A stretch of DNA of 64,000 nt from Aeromicrobium marinum DSM 15272 (GTDB lineage Bacteria; Actinomycetota; Actinomycetes; Propionibacteriales; Nocardioidaceae), in NCBI RefSeq assembly GCF_000160775.2, contig NZ_CM001024.1, positions 1,290,113 to 1,354,112 of the forward strand. The letters are read 5' to 3'. Each line of letters starts with the position of its first letter. Position 1 is the stretch's first letter. The position numbers and the translations under genes are program-made. Positions 27,275 to 36,460 of the stretch are shown piece after piece. The notes beneath the pieces are model-generated. The model was not told the origin of the DNA. It worked only from the letters and a program-made list of their open reading frames with translations, and searched no databases.

Positions 27275-28501
27275 ATGGCATCGCCGTACCGCGTCGTCCT
27301 CTCCCTGCCGGGCGCCGCCCTGTTCAGTGTCACGGGCACGGTCGCGCGCCTGCCGCTGTCGATGGTCGGTCTGGCCCTGGTCATCGTCGTCGAGCGCGCC
27401 ACCGACTCCTACGCGCTGGCCGGCACGGTCGCGGCGGCGTACGTGTTCGCCGCCGCCGTGATGGCGCCGGTGCAGGGGCGTCTGCTCGACGAGTGGGGCC
27501 AGCGGCCGGTCCTGGTCGTCAGTGCTGTGGTCTACGGAGTGGGCATGACGGCCGTGGTCGTGGCCCTCGAGGCCGGCGTGGCCGTCCCGTGGACCCACCT
27601 GGCCGCGGCGCTCACCGGTGCTGCCACCCCGCAGACCGGCAACATGGTGCGGGCCCGGTGGACCCACCTCGTCGAGGGTCGTCAACAGCTCAACACCGCC
27701 TACGCCCTCGAGGCGGTGCTCGACGAGGTCGTCTTCATCGTCGGCCCCGTGCTCGCGACCTTCCTGACCCTCCAGGTCTCGCCGTACGCCGGGCTCGTGA
27801 CCGCCGCGACCGCCGGGTGCGCCGGCTCGCTGCTCCTGGCCGGTCAGCGACGGACCGAGCCGCCGGTCGTGCGGCGCAGGTCCGGTGGCCGGGCGCCGCT
27901 GGACCGGCGCCTGCTCGGGCCCGTGGTCGCGGCCAGCGTCGGCATCGGCATCGTGTTCGGCTCCACCGAGGTGATCGTCGTGGCGTTCACCGACGAGCAG
28001 GGCCGGCCGGGCACGGCCGGGGTCGTGCTGGCCGTCTGGGCGGCCGGCAGCCTGGCCGCCGGCATTGCCGTCGGCCTCCTGCCCAGCCCTGTCGACGTGG
28101 TGGCGCGGCTGCGGGTCACCGTCACGGTGCTCGCCCTGACCTTCGTGCCGCTGCTGTTCCTCGACGGCGTCCTGCTGCTGGCGATCGGCATGTTCGTCGC
28201 CGGCGCAGCGATCTCGCCGACGCTGGTCGCCGCGATGCACCTGGTGCAGCAGTTCGTGCCTCCTGCCCGCCTGACCGAGGCCCTGTCCTGGACGACGCTC
28301 GGGCTGTCCATCGGGGTGGCCCCGGGAGCCGCGGCCGCAGGCTGGGTCGTCGACCACGCCCCGTCCGCCTGGGGAGCCTCCACGGCCTTCGGCGTCCCCT
28401 TGCTGGCCGGCCTCCTCGCGGCGGCCGTGGCCTGGTCCTTCCACCCGCCCCCACGTGGCGCGACGTCGTCCGCACCGGCACTAGGCTTGGAGACGCCATG
28501 A
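27275..28501 (+). CDS. MFS transporter
   Basis: 408 residues with about 12 hydrophobic segments. The cytosolic loop-2/3 motif reads GRLLDEWGQRP. Substrate unknown. GGGAGGGA precedes the ATG at 27275. The stop overlaps the putA ATG by four bases (ATGA), so the two are co-translated; proline or a related amino acid is a possible substrate by context only. Confidence 0.88.
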   Translation: MASPYRVVLSLPGAALFSVTGTVARLPLSMVGLALVIVVERATDSYALAGTVAAAYVFAAAVMAPVQGRLLDEWGQRPVLVVSAVVYGVGMTAVVVALEAGVAVPWTHLAAALTGAATPQTGNMVRARWTHLVEGRQQLNTAYALEAVLDEVVFIVGPVLATFLTLQVSPYAGLVTAATAGCAGSLLLAGQRRTEPPVVRRRSGGRAPLDRRLLGPVVAASVGIGIVFGSTEVIVVAFTDEQGRPGTAGVVLAVWAAGSLAAGIAVGLLPSPVDVVARLRVTVTVLALTFVPLLFLDGVLLLAIGMFVAGAAISPTLVAAMHLVQQFVPPARLTEALSWTTLGLSIGVAPGAAAAGWVVDHAPSAWGASTAFGVPLLAGLLAAAVAWSFHPPPRGATSSAPALGLETP

Positions 28502-31500
28502 CCGACGCCCCCGCACCGCCCGACAGCGCGACCCTGCCCGACCGTGCCGTGGAGCTGGTCCGCGAGTGGACCGGGTCCCGCGTCGCCCGCAAGCGTGCCG
28601 ATCCGGCGGCCCGCCGGTTGGCGGACCTGCTGGCCGACCCGGACGGTCTCTCCTTCACGATCGGCTTCGTCGACGGGGTCATCAGACCCGAGGACCCCCG
28701 CGTCGCCGCGGCCAACCTGCGGCGGCTGGCCCGGTCCGTGCCCGGTTTCCTCCCGCGGAGCCAACGCGTCCTGCTGCGTCTGGGCGCCCTGTTCTCCCGG
28801 CTGTTCCCGGCCTTCGTGGTCGGCCGCGCCACCGCTGTGCTGCGCCGGCTGGTGGGCCACCTGGTGGTCGACGTCCGCGACCGCCCGCTCACGCGAACCA
28901 TCGCAAAGCTTCGGTCCCGGGGCGACCGGCTCAACCTCAACCTGCTCGGCGAGGCCGTGCTCGGCGAGGCCGAGGCGGCTCGTCGTCGTGAGGCCGTCAC
29001 CGGCCTCATGCAGCGCGACGACGTCGACTACGTCTCGGTCAAGGTGTCGGCCGTCGCCAGCCAGCTGTCGCTCTGGTCGTTCGAGCAGACGGTCGACCGG
29101 GTCGTCGACCAGCTGGTCCCCCTGTACGAGACGGCCGCCTCCGGTGCCGTGCCGACGTTCGTCAACCTCGACATGGAGGAGTACCGCGACCTCCACCTGA
29201 CACTGGCCGTGTTCACCCGCGCGCTCGACCGGTTCCCGGACCTCGAGGCGGGCATCGTGCTGCAGGCCTACCTGCCGGACTCCCTGCAGGTGCTGGGGCG
29301 GCTCCAGACCTGGGCCTACGAGCGCCACCTCCGCGGCGGGAAGCCGGTCAAGGTGCGCATCGTCAAGGGCGCCAACCTGGCGATGGAGCGGGTGGACGCC
29401 GAGATCCACGGCTGGCCGCTCGCGACCTGGGGGTCGAAGGTCGAGACGGACGCCACCTACAAGCGCCTGCTCGACCTGGCGATCCGCCCCGACCGGGTCC
29501 AGGCCATGCGCGTCGGGGTCGCCGGTCAGAACCTCTTCGACCTCGCCTGGGCCTGGCTGCTGGCCGGCGACCGCGGCGTGCGCGACGCGGTCGACGTCGA
29601 GATGCTGCTGGGGATGGACGCGGGGCCCGCCGCCGCGGCCCGCCGCGACATCGGCGCCCTGCTGCTCTACACCCCGGTCGTGCACCCCGACGAGTTCGAC
29701 ACGGCGATCTCGTACCTGGTGCGCCGGCTCGAGGAGAACGCCAGTCCCGACAACTTCATGTCGTCGGCCTTCAGGATCGCCCGGGAGCCGGACGCCTTCG
29801 CGTTGGAGGAGTCACGGTTCCGCGCCTCCGTGGCCGCCATCGGCGGGCTCGACGCGACGCCCCGACGCGTCCAGGACCGCCGGGACGAGGGCCGCCGGTC
29901 CGATGCCGGGGCCTTCAGCAACACCCCCGACACCGACCCGTCCGTCGCCGGCAACCGCGAGTGGGCCGGCCGCGCGCTGGCCCGGGCGTCCTACACCCAG
30001 GTGGGCACCGTCACGGTCGCCGACAGTGCCGTCCACGGCCCCGCCGGTCTGGAGACCGTCATCCGCTCCGCGCGCGCCGCGGCGGCCGACTGGCAGGCGC
30101 GCACCCCGGAGGTCCGCGCCTGGCTCCTGCACCAGGCCGGCCACGCCCTGGCCGCGCGCCGCAGTGATCTCGTCACCGTGATGGCCGCCGAGGCGGGCAA
30201 GACGGTCGCCGAGGCCGACGTCGAGGTCAGCGAGGCCATCGACTTCGCGCACTACTACGCCGAGTCCCTGCGCCGCCTCGAGGTCGTCGACGGCGCCCGG
30301 TTCGTCCCGGTCGGGCTCACCGTCGTCGCCCCTCCGTGGAACTTCCCCGTCGCCATCCCCGCAGGGTCCGTCCTGGCGGCCCTCGCTGCGGGCAGCGGGG
30401 TCATCATCAAACCGGCGCCGCAGGTGCCCCGGTGCGTCGCGGTGGTCGTCGAGGCACTGTGGCAGGCCGGGATCCCCCGCGACCTGCTGCGCTACGTGGC
30501 GCTGCCCGAGGGACCGCTCAGCAAGGCGCTGATCTCGCACTCCGACGTCGACCGGGTGGTCCTCACCGGGTCCTGGGAGACCGCGGCCCTGTTCCGCTCG
30601 TGGCGCGCGGACCTCCCGCTGCTCGCCGAGACCAGCGGCAAGAACGCCCTCGTCGTCACACCGAGCGCCGATCTCGACCTCGCGGTGGCCGACCTCGCGC
30701 GCAGCGCCTTCGGTCACGCCGGCCAGAAGTGCTCCGCCGCGTCGCTGGGCATCCTGGTCGGCAGCGTCGGCACCTCCGAGCGGTTCCGGCGGCAGCTCGT
30801 CGACACCGTCACCTCGATGGTGGTGGGACATCCCGAGGACCCCACGAGCGTCATGGGCCCGTTGATCGAGCCTCCGGGGGACAAGCTCACCGACGGCCTG
30901 ACGCGCCTCGGCGACGGGGAGTCCTGGCTCATCGAGCCGCGCCGCCTCGACGACACGGGGCGGCTCTGGTCACCGGGGGTCCGCGTGGGGGTGCGGCCGG
31001 GCAGCGAGTTCCACCGCACCGAGTACTTCGGACCGGTCCTGGGACTGATGCACGCGCCCGACCTCGACACCGCGATCACGTGGCAGAACGCGACCGACTT
31101 CGGCCTGACCGCCGGCATCCACGCACTCGACGTCGACGAGGTGCGCACGTGGGTCGACCGGGTCGAGGCCGGCAACCTCTACGTCAACCGCGGCATCACG
31201 GGCGCCATCGTGCAACGGCAGCCCTTCGGCGGGTGGAAGCGCTCGTCGGTGGGCGCCACCGCCAAGGCCGGCGGGCCCAACTACCTCACCCGGCTGGGTG
31301 GATGGGAACCCCGGCCGCTGCGGGCCGCCCGGGGTCGTACCGAGATCTCCGCCGAGGTCACGCACCTGCTCAGCGCGATGTCGCCGATGGTCACCAGCCA
31401 GGAGATGCAGTGGCTCTCCGCGGCCGCCGAGTCCGACCAGGTCGCCTGGGAGCGCGAGTTCGGCGTGGCCAAGGACGTGTCCGGTCTGGCCTGCGAGCAC

Positions 31501-31941
31501 AACGTGTTCCGCTACCTCCCGGTGCCGGTCACCGTGCGGGCCGAGTGGGGCCGCTCCGGGGGCACCAGCACCGAGCACGGGCTGCGCGACCTCCTGAGGG
31601 TGCTGCTCGCCGCGCGACGCGCCGGCGCACCGGTCACCGTCAGCTCGGACCTGCCGCTCCCCCGCGGGCTCGACGTCCCGAGCCGGATCGAGTCCGGGGC
31701 GGCCTGGACGGCACGGCTGTCCGAGGACCGGCCGCAGCGGGTCCGACTCGTCGGGGCCGACCACCGCGTCGCGGCACGCGCCGTCGACGGCGACCCGGAC
31801 GTCGCCTTCTACACCGACCCGGTGACGCAGTCGGGCCGGGTCGAGGCGCTGCCGTTCCTGCGCGAGCAGTCGGTGACGATCACGAACCATCGGTTCGGGC
31901 ACCCGGTCGACGTCTACGACGACCTGTTCGACCGGGCCTGA
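28498..31941 (+). CDS. putA: Bifunctional proline dehydrogenase / L-glutamate gamma-semialdehyde dehydrogenase (PutA-type)
   Basis: 1147 residues. N-terminal half: FAD-dependent proline dehydrogenase barrel (about 100-430) with VSVKVSAV, YLPDS and RIVKGANLAMER. Second half: NAD+-dependent aldehyde dehydrogenase with PPWNFPVAIP, Glu in AETSGKNA and the nucleophile Cys in HAGQKCSAAS (about residue 745). A C-terminal extension of about 200 residues follows. It oxidises proline to glutamate in two steps with substrate channelling. No DNA-binding RHH domain is seen at the N-terminus, unlike enterobacterial PutA. Confidence 0.95.
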   Translation: MTDAPAPPDSATLPDRAVELVREWTGSRVARKRADPAARRLADLLADPDGLSFTIGFVDGVIRPEDPRVAAANLRRLARSVPGFLPRSQRVLLRLGALFSRLFPAFVVGRATAVLRRLVGHLVVDVRDRPLTRTIAKLRSRGDRLNLNLLGEAVLGEAEAARRREAVTGLMQRDDVDYVSVKVSAVASQLSLWSFEQTVDRVVDQLVPLYETAASGAVPTFVNLDMEEYRDLHLTLAVFTRALDRFPDLEAGIVLQAYLPDSLQVLGRLQTWAYERHLRGGKPVKVRIVKGANLAMERVDAEIHGWPLATWGSKVETDATYKRLLDLAIRPDRVQAMRVGVAGQNLFDLAWAWLLAGDRGVRDAVDVEMLLGMDAGPAAAARRDIGALLLYTPVVHPDEFDTAISYLVRRLEENASPDNFMSSAFRIAREPDAFALEESRFRASVAAIGGLDATPRRVQDRRDEGRRSDAGAFSNTPDTDPSVAGNREWAGRALARASYTQVGTVTVADSAVHGPAGLETVIRSARAAAADWQARTPEVRAWLLHQAGHALAARRSDLVTVMAAEAGKTVAEADVEVSEAIDFAHYYAESLRRLEVVDGARFVPVGLTVVAPPWNFPVAIPAGSVLAALAAGSGVIIKPAPQVPRCVAVVVEALWQAGIPRDLLRYVALPEGPLSKALISHSDVDRVVLTGSWETAALFRSWRADLPLLAETSGKNALVVTPSADLDLAVADLARSAFGHAGQKCSAASLGILVGSVGTSERFRRQLVDTVTSMVVGHPEDPTSVMGPLIEPPGDKLTDGLTRLGDGESWLIEPRRLDDTGRLWSPGVRVGVRPGSEFHRTEYFGPVLGLMHAPDLDTAITWQNATDFGLTAGIHALDVDEVRTWVDRVEAGNLYVNRGITGAIVQRQPFGGWKRSSVGATAKAGGPNYLTRLGGWEPRPLRAARGRTEISAEVTHLLSAMSPMVTSQEMQWLSAAAESDQVAWEREFGVAKDVSGLACEHNVFRYLPVPVTVRAEWGRSGGTSTEHGLRDLLRVLLAARRAGAPVTVSSDLPLPRGLDVPSRIESGAAWTARLSEDRPQRVRLVGADHRVAARAVDGDPDVAFYTDPVTQSGRVEALPFLREQSVTITNHRFGHPVDVYDDLFDRA

Positions 31942-31944
31942 CGC

Positions 31945-32565
31945 TCAACCGCGGTCGGTGCCGGGCGGCAGGGGCGCGACCCAGCCGCGCGTCAGGGCCA
32001 GCAGCCGCCACACGACGGCCACCCCCACGGCCGCGGCGTACCACCCCACCGGCCACCCCTGGTCGTGCACGATCGCGGCGAGCAGCGCCCCGGCGAAGGC
32101 CGGGGTGGCATAGAGCTCCTCGCGGAAGATCACCGGCACGCGGGCGGCCAGGACGTCACGCATCATGCCGCCGCCGATCGCGGTGAGCAGACCCAGGACC
32201 GCGGCGGCGAACACGTCGAGTCCGGCCTCGTGCGCCTTCACCGCCCCGGCGACGCAGAAGATCCCGAGGCCGACGGCGTCCAGCACCTCGATCTGCTTCT
32301 CCATCCGGCCGACCGTGGGATGGAACCAGAACACGACGGCCGCGGTGACGGCCGGCACGACGAGGTAGCGCGAGTCGACCAGGGCCGCGGGCGGCACCGC
32401 CCCGATGAGGAGGTCACGCAGCACGCCACCGCCGAGCCCGGTGATCATGCCGAGGACCAGGGCGCCGAACACGTCGAGCTCCTTGCGCACCGCCACCAGC
32501 GCGCCGGTGCTCGCGAACACCGCGATCCCCACCAGATCGAGGACCAGCAGCCAGGTCGTGGACAC
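31945..32565 (-). CDS. Trimeric intracellular cation (TRIC)-type channel / UPF0126 membrane protein
   Basis: 206 residues and seven hydrophobic segments, with two repeated motifs typical of the family: GMITGLGGGVLRDLLIG and GLLTAIGGGMMRDVLAA. Bacterial TRIC homologues conduct monovalent cations. The GTG follows TACGGT by six bases. Convergent with putA, three bases apart. Confidence 0.9.
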   Translation of the reverse strand: MSTTWLLVLDLVGIAVFASTGALVAVRKELDVFGALVLGMITGLGGGVLRDLLIGAVPPAALVDSRYLVVPAVTAAVVFWFHPTVGRMEKQIEVLDAVGLGIFCVAGAVKAHEAGLDVFAAAVLGLLTAIGGGMMRDVLAARVPVIFREELYATPAFAGALLAAIVHDQGWPVGWYAAAVGVAVVWRLLALTRGWVAPLPPGTDRG

Positions 32566-32571
32566 GGGCCG

Positions 32572-32577
32572 ACCGTA
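32572..32577 (-). promoter_or_regulatory. -10 hexamer TACGGT, leaderless start of the TRIC-type gene
   Basis: TACGGT, six bases, GTG at 32565. Confidence 0.5.
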
Positions 32578-32665
32578 TCGCGCCGCCCCTGCGCGACCGG
32601 CGCGCCGCCGCCGAAACGTCGGGCGCACAGGTGACAATGACCGAAGAGCGATCGGAGGCGACATC

Positions 32666-33607
32666 ATGCGCGAACTCGGTCCGGACCGGCTGAGCCACGA
32701 CGGGACGCACCTCCTGGCTCGCGACCCCCGGACCGGCGAGCAGTTCAGCCTCCCGGTCGACGACCGGCTCCGGCGCCTGCTCGACCTGGCCGCCGCTCGC
32801 ACCCGATCGGGCCGTGCCGACGGCCAGATGGAGATCACCATGGAGAGCTCACTCAGCCCACGCGACATCCAGTCCCGGATCCGCCGCGGGGAGTCACCCG
32901 CGTCCGTCGCCGACTCGGCCGGTGTGCCGGTCGAGCGCATCGCCGGCTTCGCCGCGCCGGTGCTGGCCGAGCGTCAGTACATGTGCGAGCAGGCCCGCAC
33001 GACCCCGATCCGGCGCAAGCACGTCGGCGGTGCCGGGGTGGCCATGGGCACCCTCGTCGACGAGCACGTCGTGGCCACCGGCGGGGTGCCCGAGGACGTC
33101 GAGTGGGACGCCTGGCGACGCGAGGACGGCCGCTGGACCGTCACCGTCCGGCCCTCGGGCGCCGAGACCGCGGCGACCTTCCTGTTCGACGTCAAGAGCC
33201 GCTACGTCCTGCCCGCCGACGAGGCCGCGCACGACCTGGTCGGCGACGTCGCCCTGCCCGACAGCTCCGACATGGCGATCGCCGACGCCGTCCGCCCCGA
33301 ACCGGTCGTCACGGCCGCCGAGGTGGCCGCCGAGACGGCGGCCGAGGACCTGGCGCTCCACGCGCCCGTCGCGTCGCTCAAGGAGGCGCGCGACCGCCGC
33401 GCCCAGGGTCAGCTCTCGCTCGCGGACCTGACCGACCCGTCCGACCACCAGCTGTCCCTGCCCGACAGCCGCGTCGAGCCGGAGCCTGCCGAGCGCCAGG
33501 ACGCGCACGACCCGGCCGACGACGAGGACGGCCGCAACCGCAAGAAGCACGAGCGTCGTCGGGTGCCGAGCTGGGACGAGATCATGTTCGGCGGCAAGGA
33601 CGCCTGA
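32666..33607 (+). CDS. sepH: Septation protein SepH (DUF3071)
   Basis: 313 residues. The conserved N-terminal DUF3071 domain holds the helix-turn-helix (LSPRDIQSRIRRGESPASVADSAGVPVERI) and WDAWRREDGRWTV; the C-terminal half is acidic, low-complexity and ends in SWDEIMFG. In Streptomyces and mycobacteria SepH binds and stimulates FtsZ filaments. GGAGG lies eight bases before the ATG at 32666. Divergent from the TRIC-type gene. Confidence 0.92.
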   Translation: MRELGPDRLSHDGTHLLARDPRTGEQFSLPVDDRLRRLLDLAAARTRSGRADGQMEITMESSLSPRDIQSRIRRGESPASVADSAGVPVERIAGFAAPVLAERQYMCEQARTTPIRRKHVGGAGVAMGTLVDEHVVATGGVPEDVEWDAWRREDGRWTVTVRPSGAETAATFLFDVKSRYVLPADEAAHDLVGDVALPDSSDMAIADAVRPEPVVTAAEVAAETAAEDLALHAPVASLKEARDRRAQGQLSLADLTDPSDHQLSLPDSRVEPEPAERQDAHDPADDEDGRNRKKHERRRVPSWDEIMFGGKDA

Positions 33608-33619
33608 CCGCCGCGCGGC

Positions 33620-34273
33620 TCAGTCGAACGGCAGCACGTCCGGCGACAGGGCCGCTGCGTGGGCCGATGCTGCCGTCAGGCGGCGGCGGTGGTGGCGGCG
33701 GCACAGGACCTCGTAGCCGACCGACGCGTCAGGGGCCCGTTGGGCCTCCACGTCACCCACCACGATGACCTCGCCCTCGGTCACCATGGCGCCGTTCTCG
33801 GTGCGGGCGTTGTGGGTGGCGCGTCGGCCGCACCAGCACAACGCCTCGACCTGGAGGGTGTGGACGTGGTCGGCGAGCTCGACCAGCCGCGAGGAGCCTT
33901 CGAACAGGCGCGTGCGGAAGTCGGTGAGGATGCCGAAGGCGAACACGTCCACGGACAGCTCATCGACGACCCGGGCGAGGTCGTCGACCTGCCGGCGGGT
34001 GTAGAACTGCGCCTCGTCACACACGAGGTAGTCGATGCGGCCCCCGTGGGTGAGCCCGCCCACCACGTGGTCCCAGAAGTCGAACTCCGGCGTGACCTCG
34101 AGCGCGGTGACCGACAGACCGAGTCGGCTCGACAGCGTCGCGGTGCCGGCCCGGTCGTGCGAGGTGAAGACCTGTCCGACCCGGCCACGGGCACGGTGGT
34201 TGTGGTCCAGCTGCAGCGCCAGGGTGCTCTTGCCGCAGTCCATCGTGCCGCTGTAGAAGTTCAGCTGCGCCAC
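33620..34273 (-). CDS. tdk: Thymidine kinase
   Basis: 217 residues, type II thymidine kinase that phosphorylates thymidine to dTMP for salvage. P-loop GTMDCGKST at 9-17, DEAQF with the catalytic Glu near 90, and a structural zinc site from CWCG and the Cys of LCRRHH. GGAGGAGG lies before the GTG at 34273, which decides the start. Confidence 0.93.
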   Translation of the reverse strand: MAQLNFYSGTMDCGKSTLALQLDHNHRARGRVGQVFTSHDRAGTATLSSRLGLSVTALEVTPEFDFWDHVVGGLTHGGRIDYLVCDEAQFYTRRQVDDLARVVDELSVDVFAFGILTDFRTRLFEGSSRLVELADHVHTLQVEALCWCGRRATHNARTENGAMVTEGEVIVVGDVEAQRAPDASVGYEVLCRRHHRRRLTAASAHAAALSPDVLPFD

Positions 34274-34396
34274 GCTCGTCCCTCCTCCGGCCGGTCGGCC
34301 CGTCGCCGGCCCCTGCAGATTACCGTCCGGTGAGGGGGTTCCCGTGGCGCCCTCCGGGTACGTGCACCGCATGCGCGTCGACGCCGGAGCGAGCTC

Positions 34397-35247
34397 GTGA
34401 CGACGGTCGCCTGCACGACCGTGGGGTGCCTGCTGGTCCTGGTGGCGCTGCACGACATCTTCGCCACCCTGTGGCACCCCGCGGCTTCGGCACGATCGCC
34501 CGCAGGGTGTTCGTGCTGACGTGGCGGGCCGGTCGCGGTTCCGGCCGGCGGTCGAGGTCCACCGAGCTCGCGGGTCCCGCTGCCATGGTGCTGACCGCCG
34601 CCACGTGGACGGCTCTGGTCGTCGCCGGCTTCGCGCTGGTGTACCTGCCCCGGCTCCCTGAGGGGTTCACCCGCGGGCCGGCCGCCGACCCGGGCCTGCT
34701 CGATGCCGTCGCCGTGTCCGCCGTCGCCGTGACGACGCTGGGCCTCAGCGAACTCACTCCTGTGGCCGGACCGCTGCGGATCGCCGTGCCGGCCCAGGCG
34801 TTGGTCGGGTTCGTGCTGCTCACCGCGATCATCTCGTGGGTCCTGCAGGTGTACCCGGCCCTGGGACGACGCCGGACCCTGGCCCGCAGGCTCGGCATCC
34901 TCGCCGAGGTCGGGGCTGATGAGACGCTCGCCGACGGCGACCCCGCCGTGGTCACGAGCCTGCTGACCGAGATCCAGGCCGGGGTGACGGCCGTCGAGAT
35001 GGACCTGATGCAGTACGCCGAGACCTACTACTTCCGCGAGCAGGACCCCACCGTCCGCCTCGCGGAGCAGCTGTCGGTCGTCCCCGACCTCGTCGACGCC
35101 GCCGCACGCTCGGACTCGGCCGAGATCCGCCTGGCCGGACGCATGCTCGGTGCCGGCCTGCGGGAGCTGTCCAGGCGTCTGGAGCAGGACTTCCTCCCCG
35201 GCCGCTCCGTGGACGTGGTGACGGCCTACCGCGACGACCACCGGTAG
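34397..35247 (+). pseudogene. Ion-channel-like membrane protein with a frameshift near 34480
   Basis: Two frames give one protein. From the GTG at 34397 (VTTVACTTVGCLLVLVALHD) the frame reads to LWHP at the CCCC run 34477-34480; the +2 frame then continues GFGTIARRVFVLTWRAGRG, transmembrane segments near 34585-34650 and a pore-like VSAVAVTTLGLSEL, and a long soluble C-terminus to 35247. One missing C in the run explains the break; mutation and sequencing error cannot be told apart. The pore segment recalls two-TM potassium channels but lacks GYGD, so the function is uncertain. Confidence 0.65.
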
Positions 35248-36425
35248 AGCGCGCGCCCCGGGGACGCGGTCAGCCCGTGCGCGACGGTGCTGGCCACGAC
35301 GACGAGCGAACCCGCCGCGAGGACGACCGGGGGCAGGTCGAGACGCTCGGCCTCGAGCGTCAGGTAGAAGATCGCCGAGACCCCGACCGGACCGAACCAG
35401 CCGACGAACAGCGCGTCCCTCCACGGCAGCCCCAGCGGGCGCGCCAGGAGCAGCAGCACCGGGACGCGACGCAGGGCCAGTACGGCCACGACGAGTGCCG
35501 GACCCCGCCACCCCAGGTCCCACCAGTCCTGCCAGGGCGCGGAGGCACCCAGCACCACGAACAGGGGCAGCACGACGAAGCGGTTGACGGCCTCGTCGAT
35601 CGCGACCTCCGACGTCCGCTCCGTGGCCGAGCTGACGAGGTTGAACACCAGCCCCCCGACGAAGACCGCGAGGACGCCGTCGGTGTGGGTCAGCCCGGCA
35701 GCGCCCAGGATGGCCAGCGCCAGCACCAGGGTGAGGATCAGGGCGGGGCCGTGGGCGGTGGCTCCGCGCTGCTCGCCCCGGCGCAGGGCATGTCCACCGA
35801 GCCAGCCGATCACGGCACCGATGACCACCGCACCGAGCACCTGGCGCAGGGACTCCACGGCCGCCGCACCCGCCGTCGCGGGGCCGGCGATCGCGACCGC
35901 ACCCAGCACCAACGGCAGGGCGAGTCCGTCGTTGGCGCCGGACTCCACCGACAGGATCTCCCGGTCGGCCGCCGGCAGGTCACGCTCGGCGGGCTCGCCG
36001 GTCACCGCACTGGAGGCGAGCACGGGGTCCGTGGGACAGATCGCCGCACCGATCAGTGCGGCGGTCCCGAGCCAGACGCCCAGGATCCAGCCGCTCACCA
36101 CCGACGACACCACCGCCATGGCCGGCATCGCCACCAGGAGCAACCAGACCAGCGGACGGGCCCGTCGGGCGAGGACCGAGACCGGGTACCTCAGCGCGAC
36201 CGCCATGACCGAGACGGCCAGCAGCACCCTGGCACCCTCGTGCAGAGGTCCCGGCTCCGCCACGACCGACGGCACGTCGAGAGCTCCGGTCACCGACGGG
36301 CCGAGCAGGAGTCCGACCCCGAGCGCCACCAACGGTTCGGAGAACGGCAGGCGGCGCAGCGTCCGGGACAGCACGGCGACGACCAGCCCCAGCAGTCCCA
36401 CGACGAGCAGCAGAAGGTCCAGCAC
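35226..36425 (-). CDS. Cation:proton antiporter (CPA1/NhaP-type)
   Basis: 399 residues with 12-13 hydrophobic segments. ICPTDPVLASS and the ESGANDG motif mark the ion-binding core of sodium/proton exchangers. The GTG at 36425 follows a TACCTG by six bases, an imperfect form of the leaderless pattern; the open frame upstream is antisense to the phosphatase-like gene and rejected. It overlaps the end of the channel-like gene by 22 bp. Confidence 0.9.
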   Translation of the reverse strand: MLDLLLLVVGLLGLVVAVLSRTLRRLPFSEPLVALGVGLLLGPSVTGALDVPSVVAEPGPLHEGARVLLAVSVMAVALRYPVSVLARRARPLVWLLLVAMPAMAVVSSVVSGWILGVWLGTAALIGAAICPTDPVLASSAVTGEPAERDLPAADREILSVESGANDGLALPLVLGAVAIAGPATAGAAAVESLRQVLGAVVIGAVIGWLGGHALRRGEQRGATAHGPALILTLVLALAILGAAGLTHTDGVLAVFVGGLVFNLVSSATERTSEVAIDEAVNRFVVLPLFVVLGASAPWQDWWDLGWRGPALVVAVLALRRVPVLLLLARPLGLPWRDALFVGWFGPVGVSAIFYLTLEAERLDLPPVVLAAGSLVVVASTVAHGLTASPGRALYRWSSR

Positions 36426-36460
36426 CTCCGGCAGGTACCCCGTCGCCCCCGGGGCACACG

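Noticed and set aside
26189-28444. Long open frame upstream of the inositol phosphatase
   Set aside because: It covers hemH in another frame and the MFS gene antisense; absence of stops is expected at this GC content.
26443-28497. Very long open frame continuous with putA
   Set aside because: The part before 28498 lies antisense to hemH or in another frame of the MFS gene, is Arg/Gly-rich and matches no family; the putA start is fixed by ATGA overlap.
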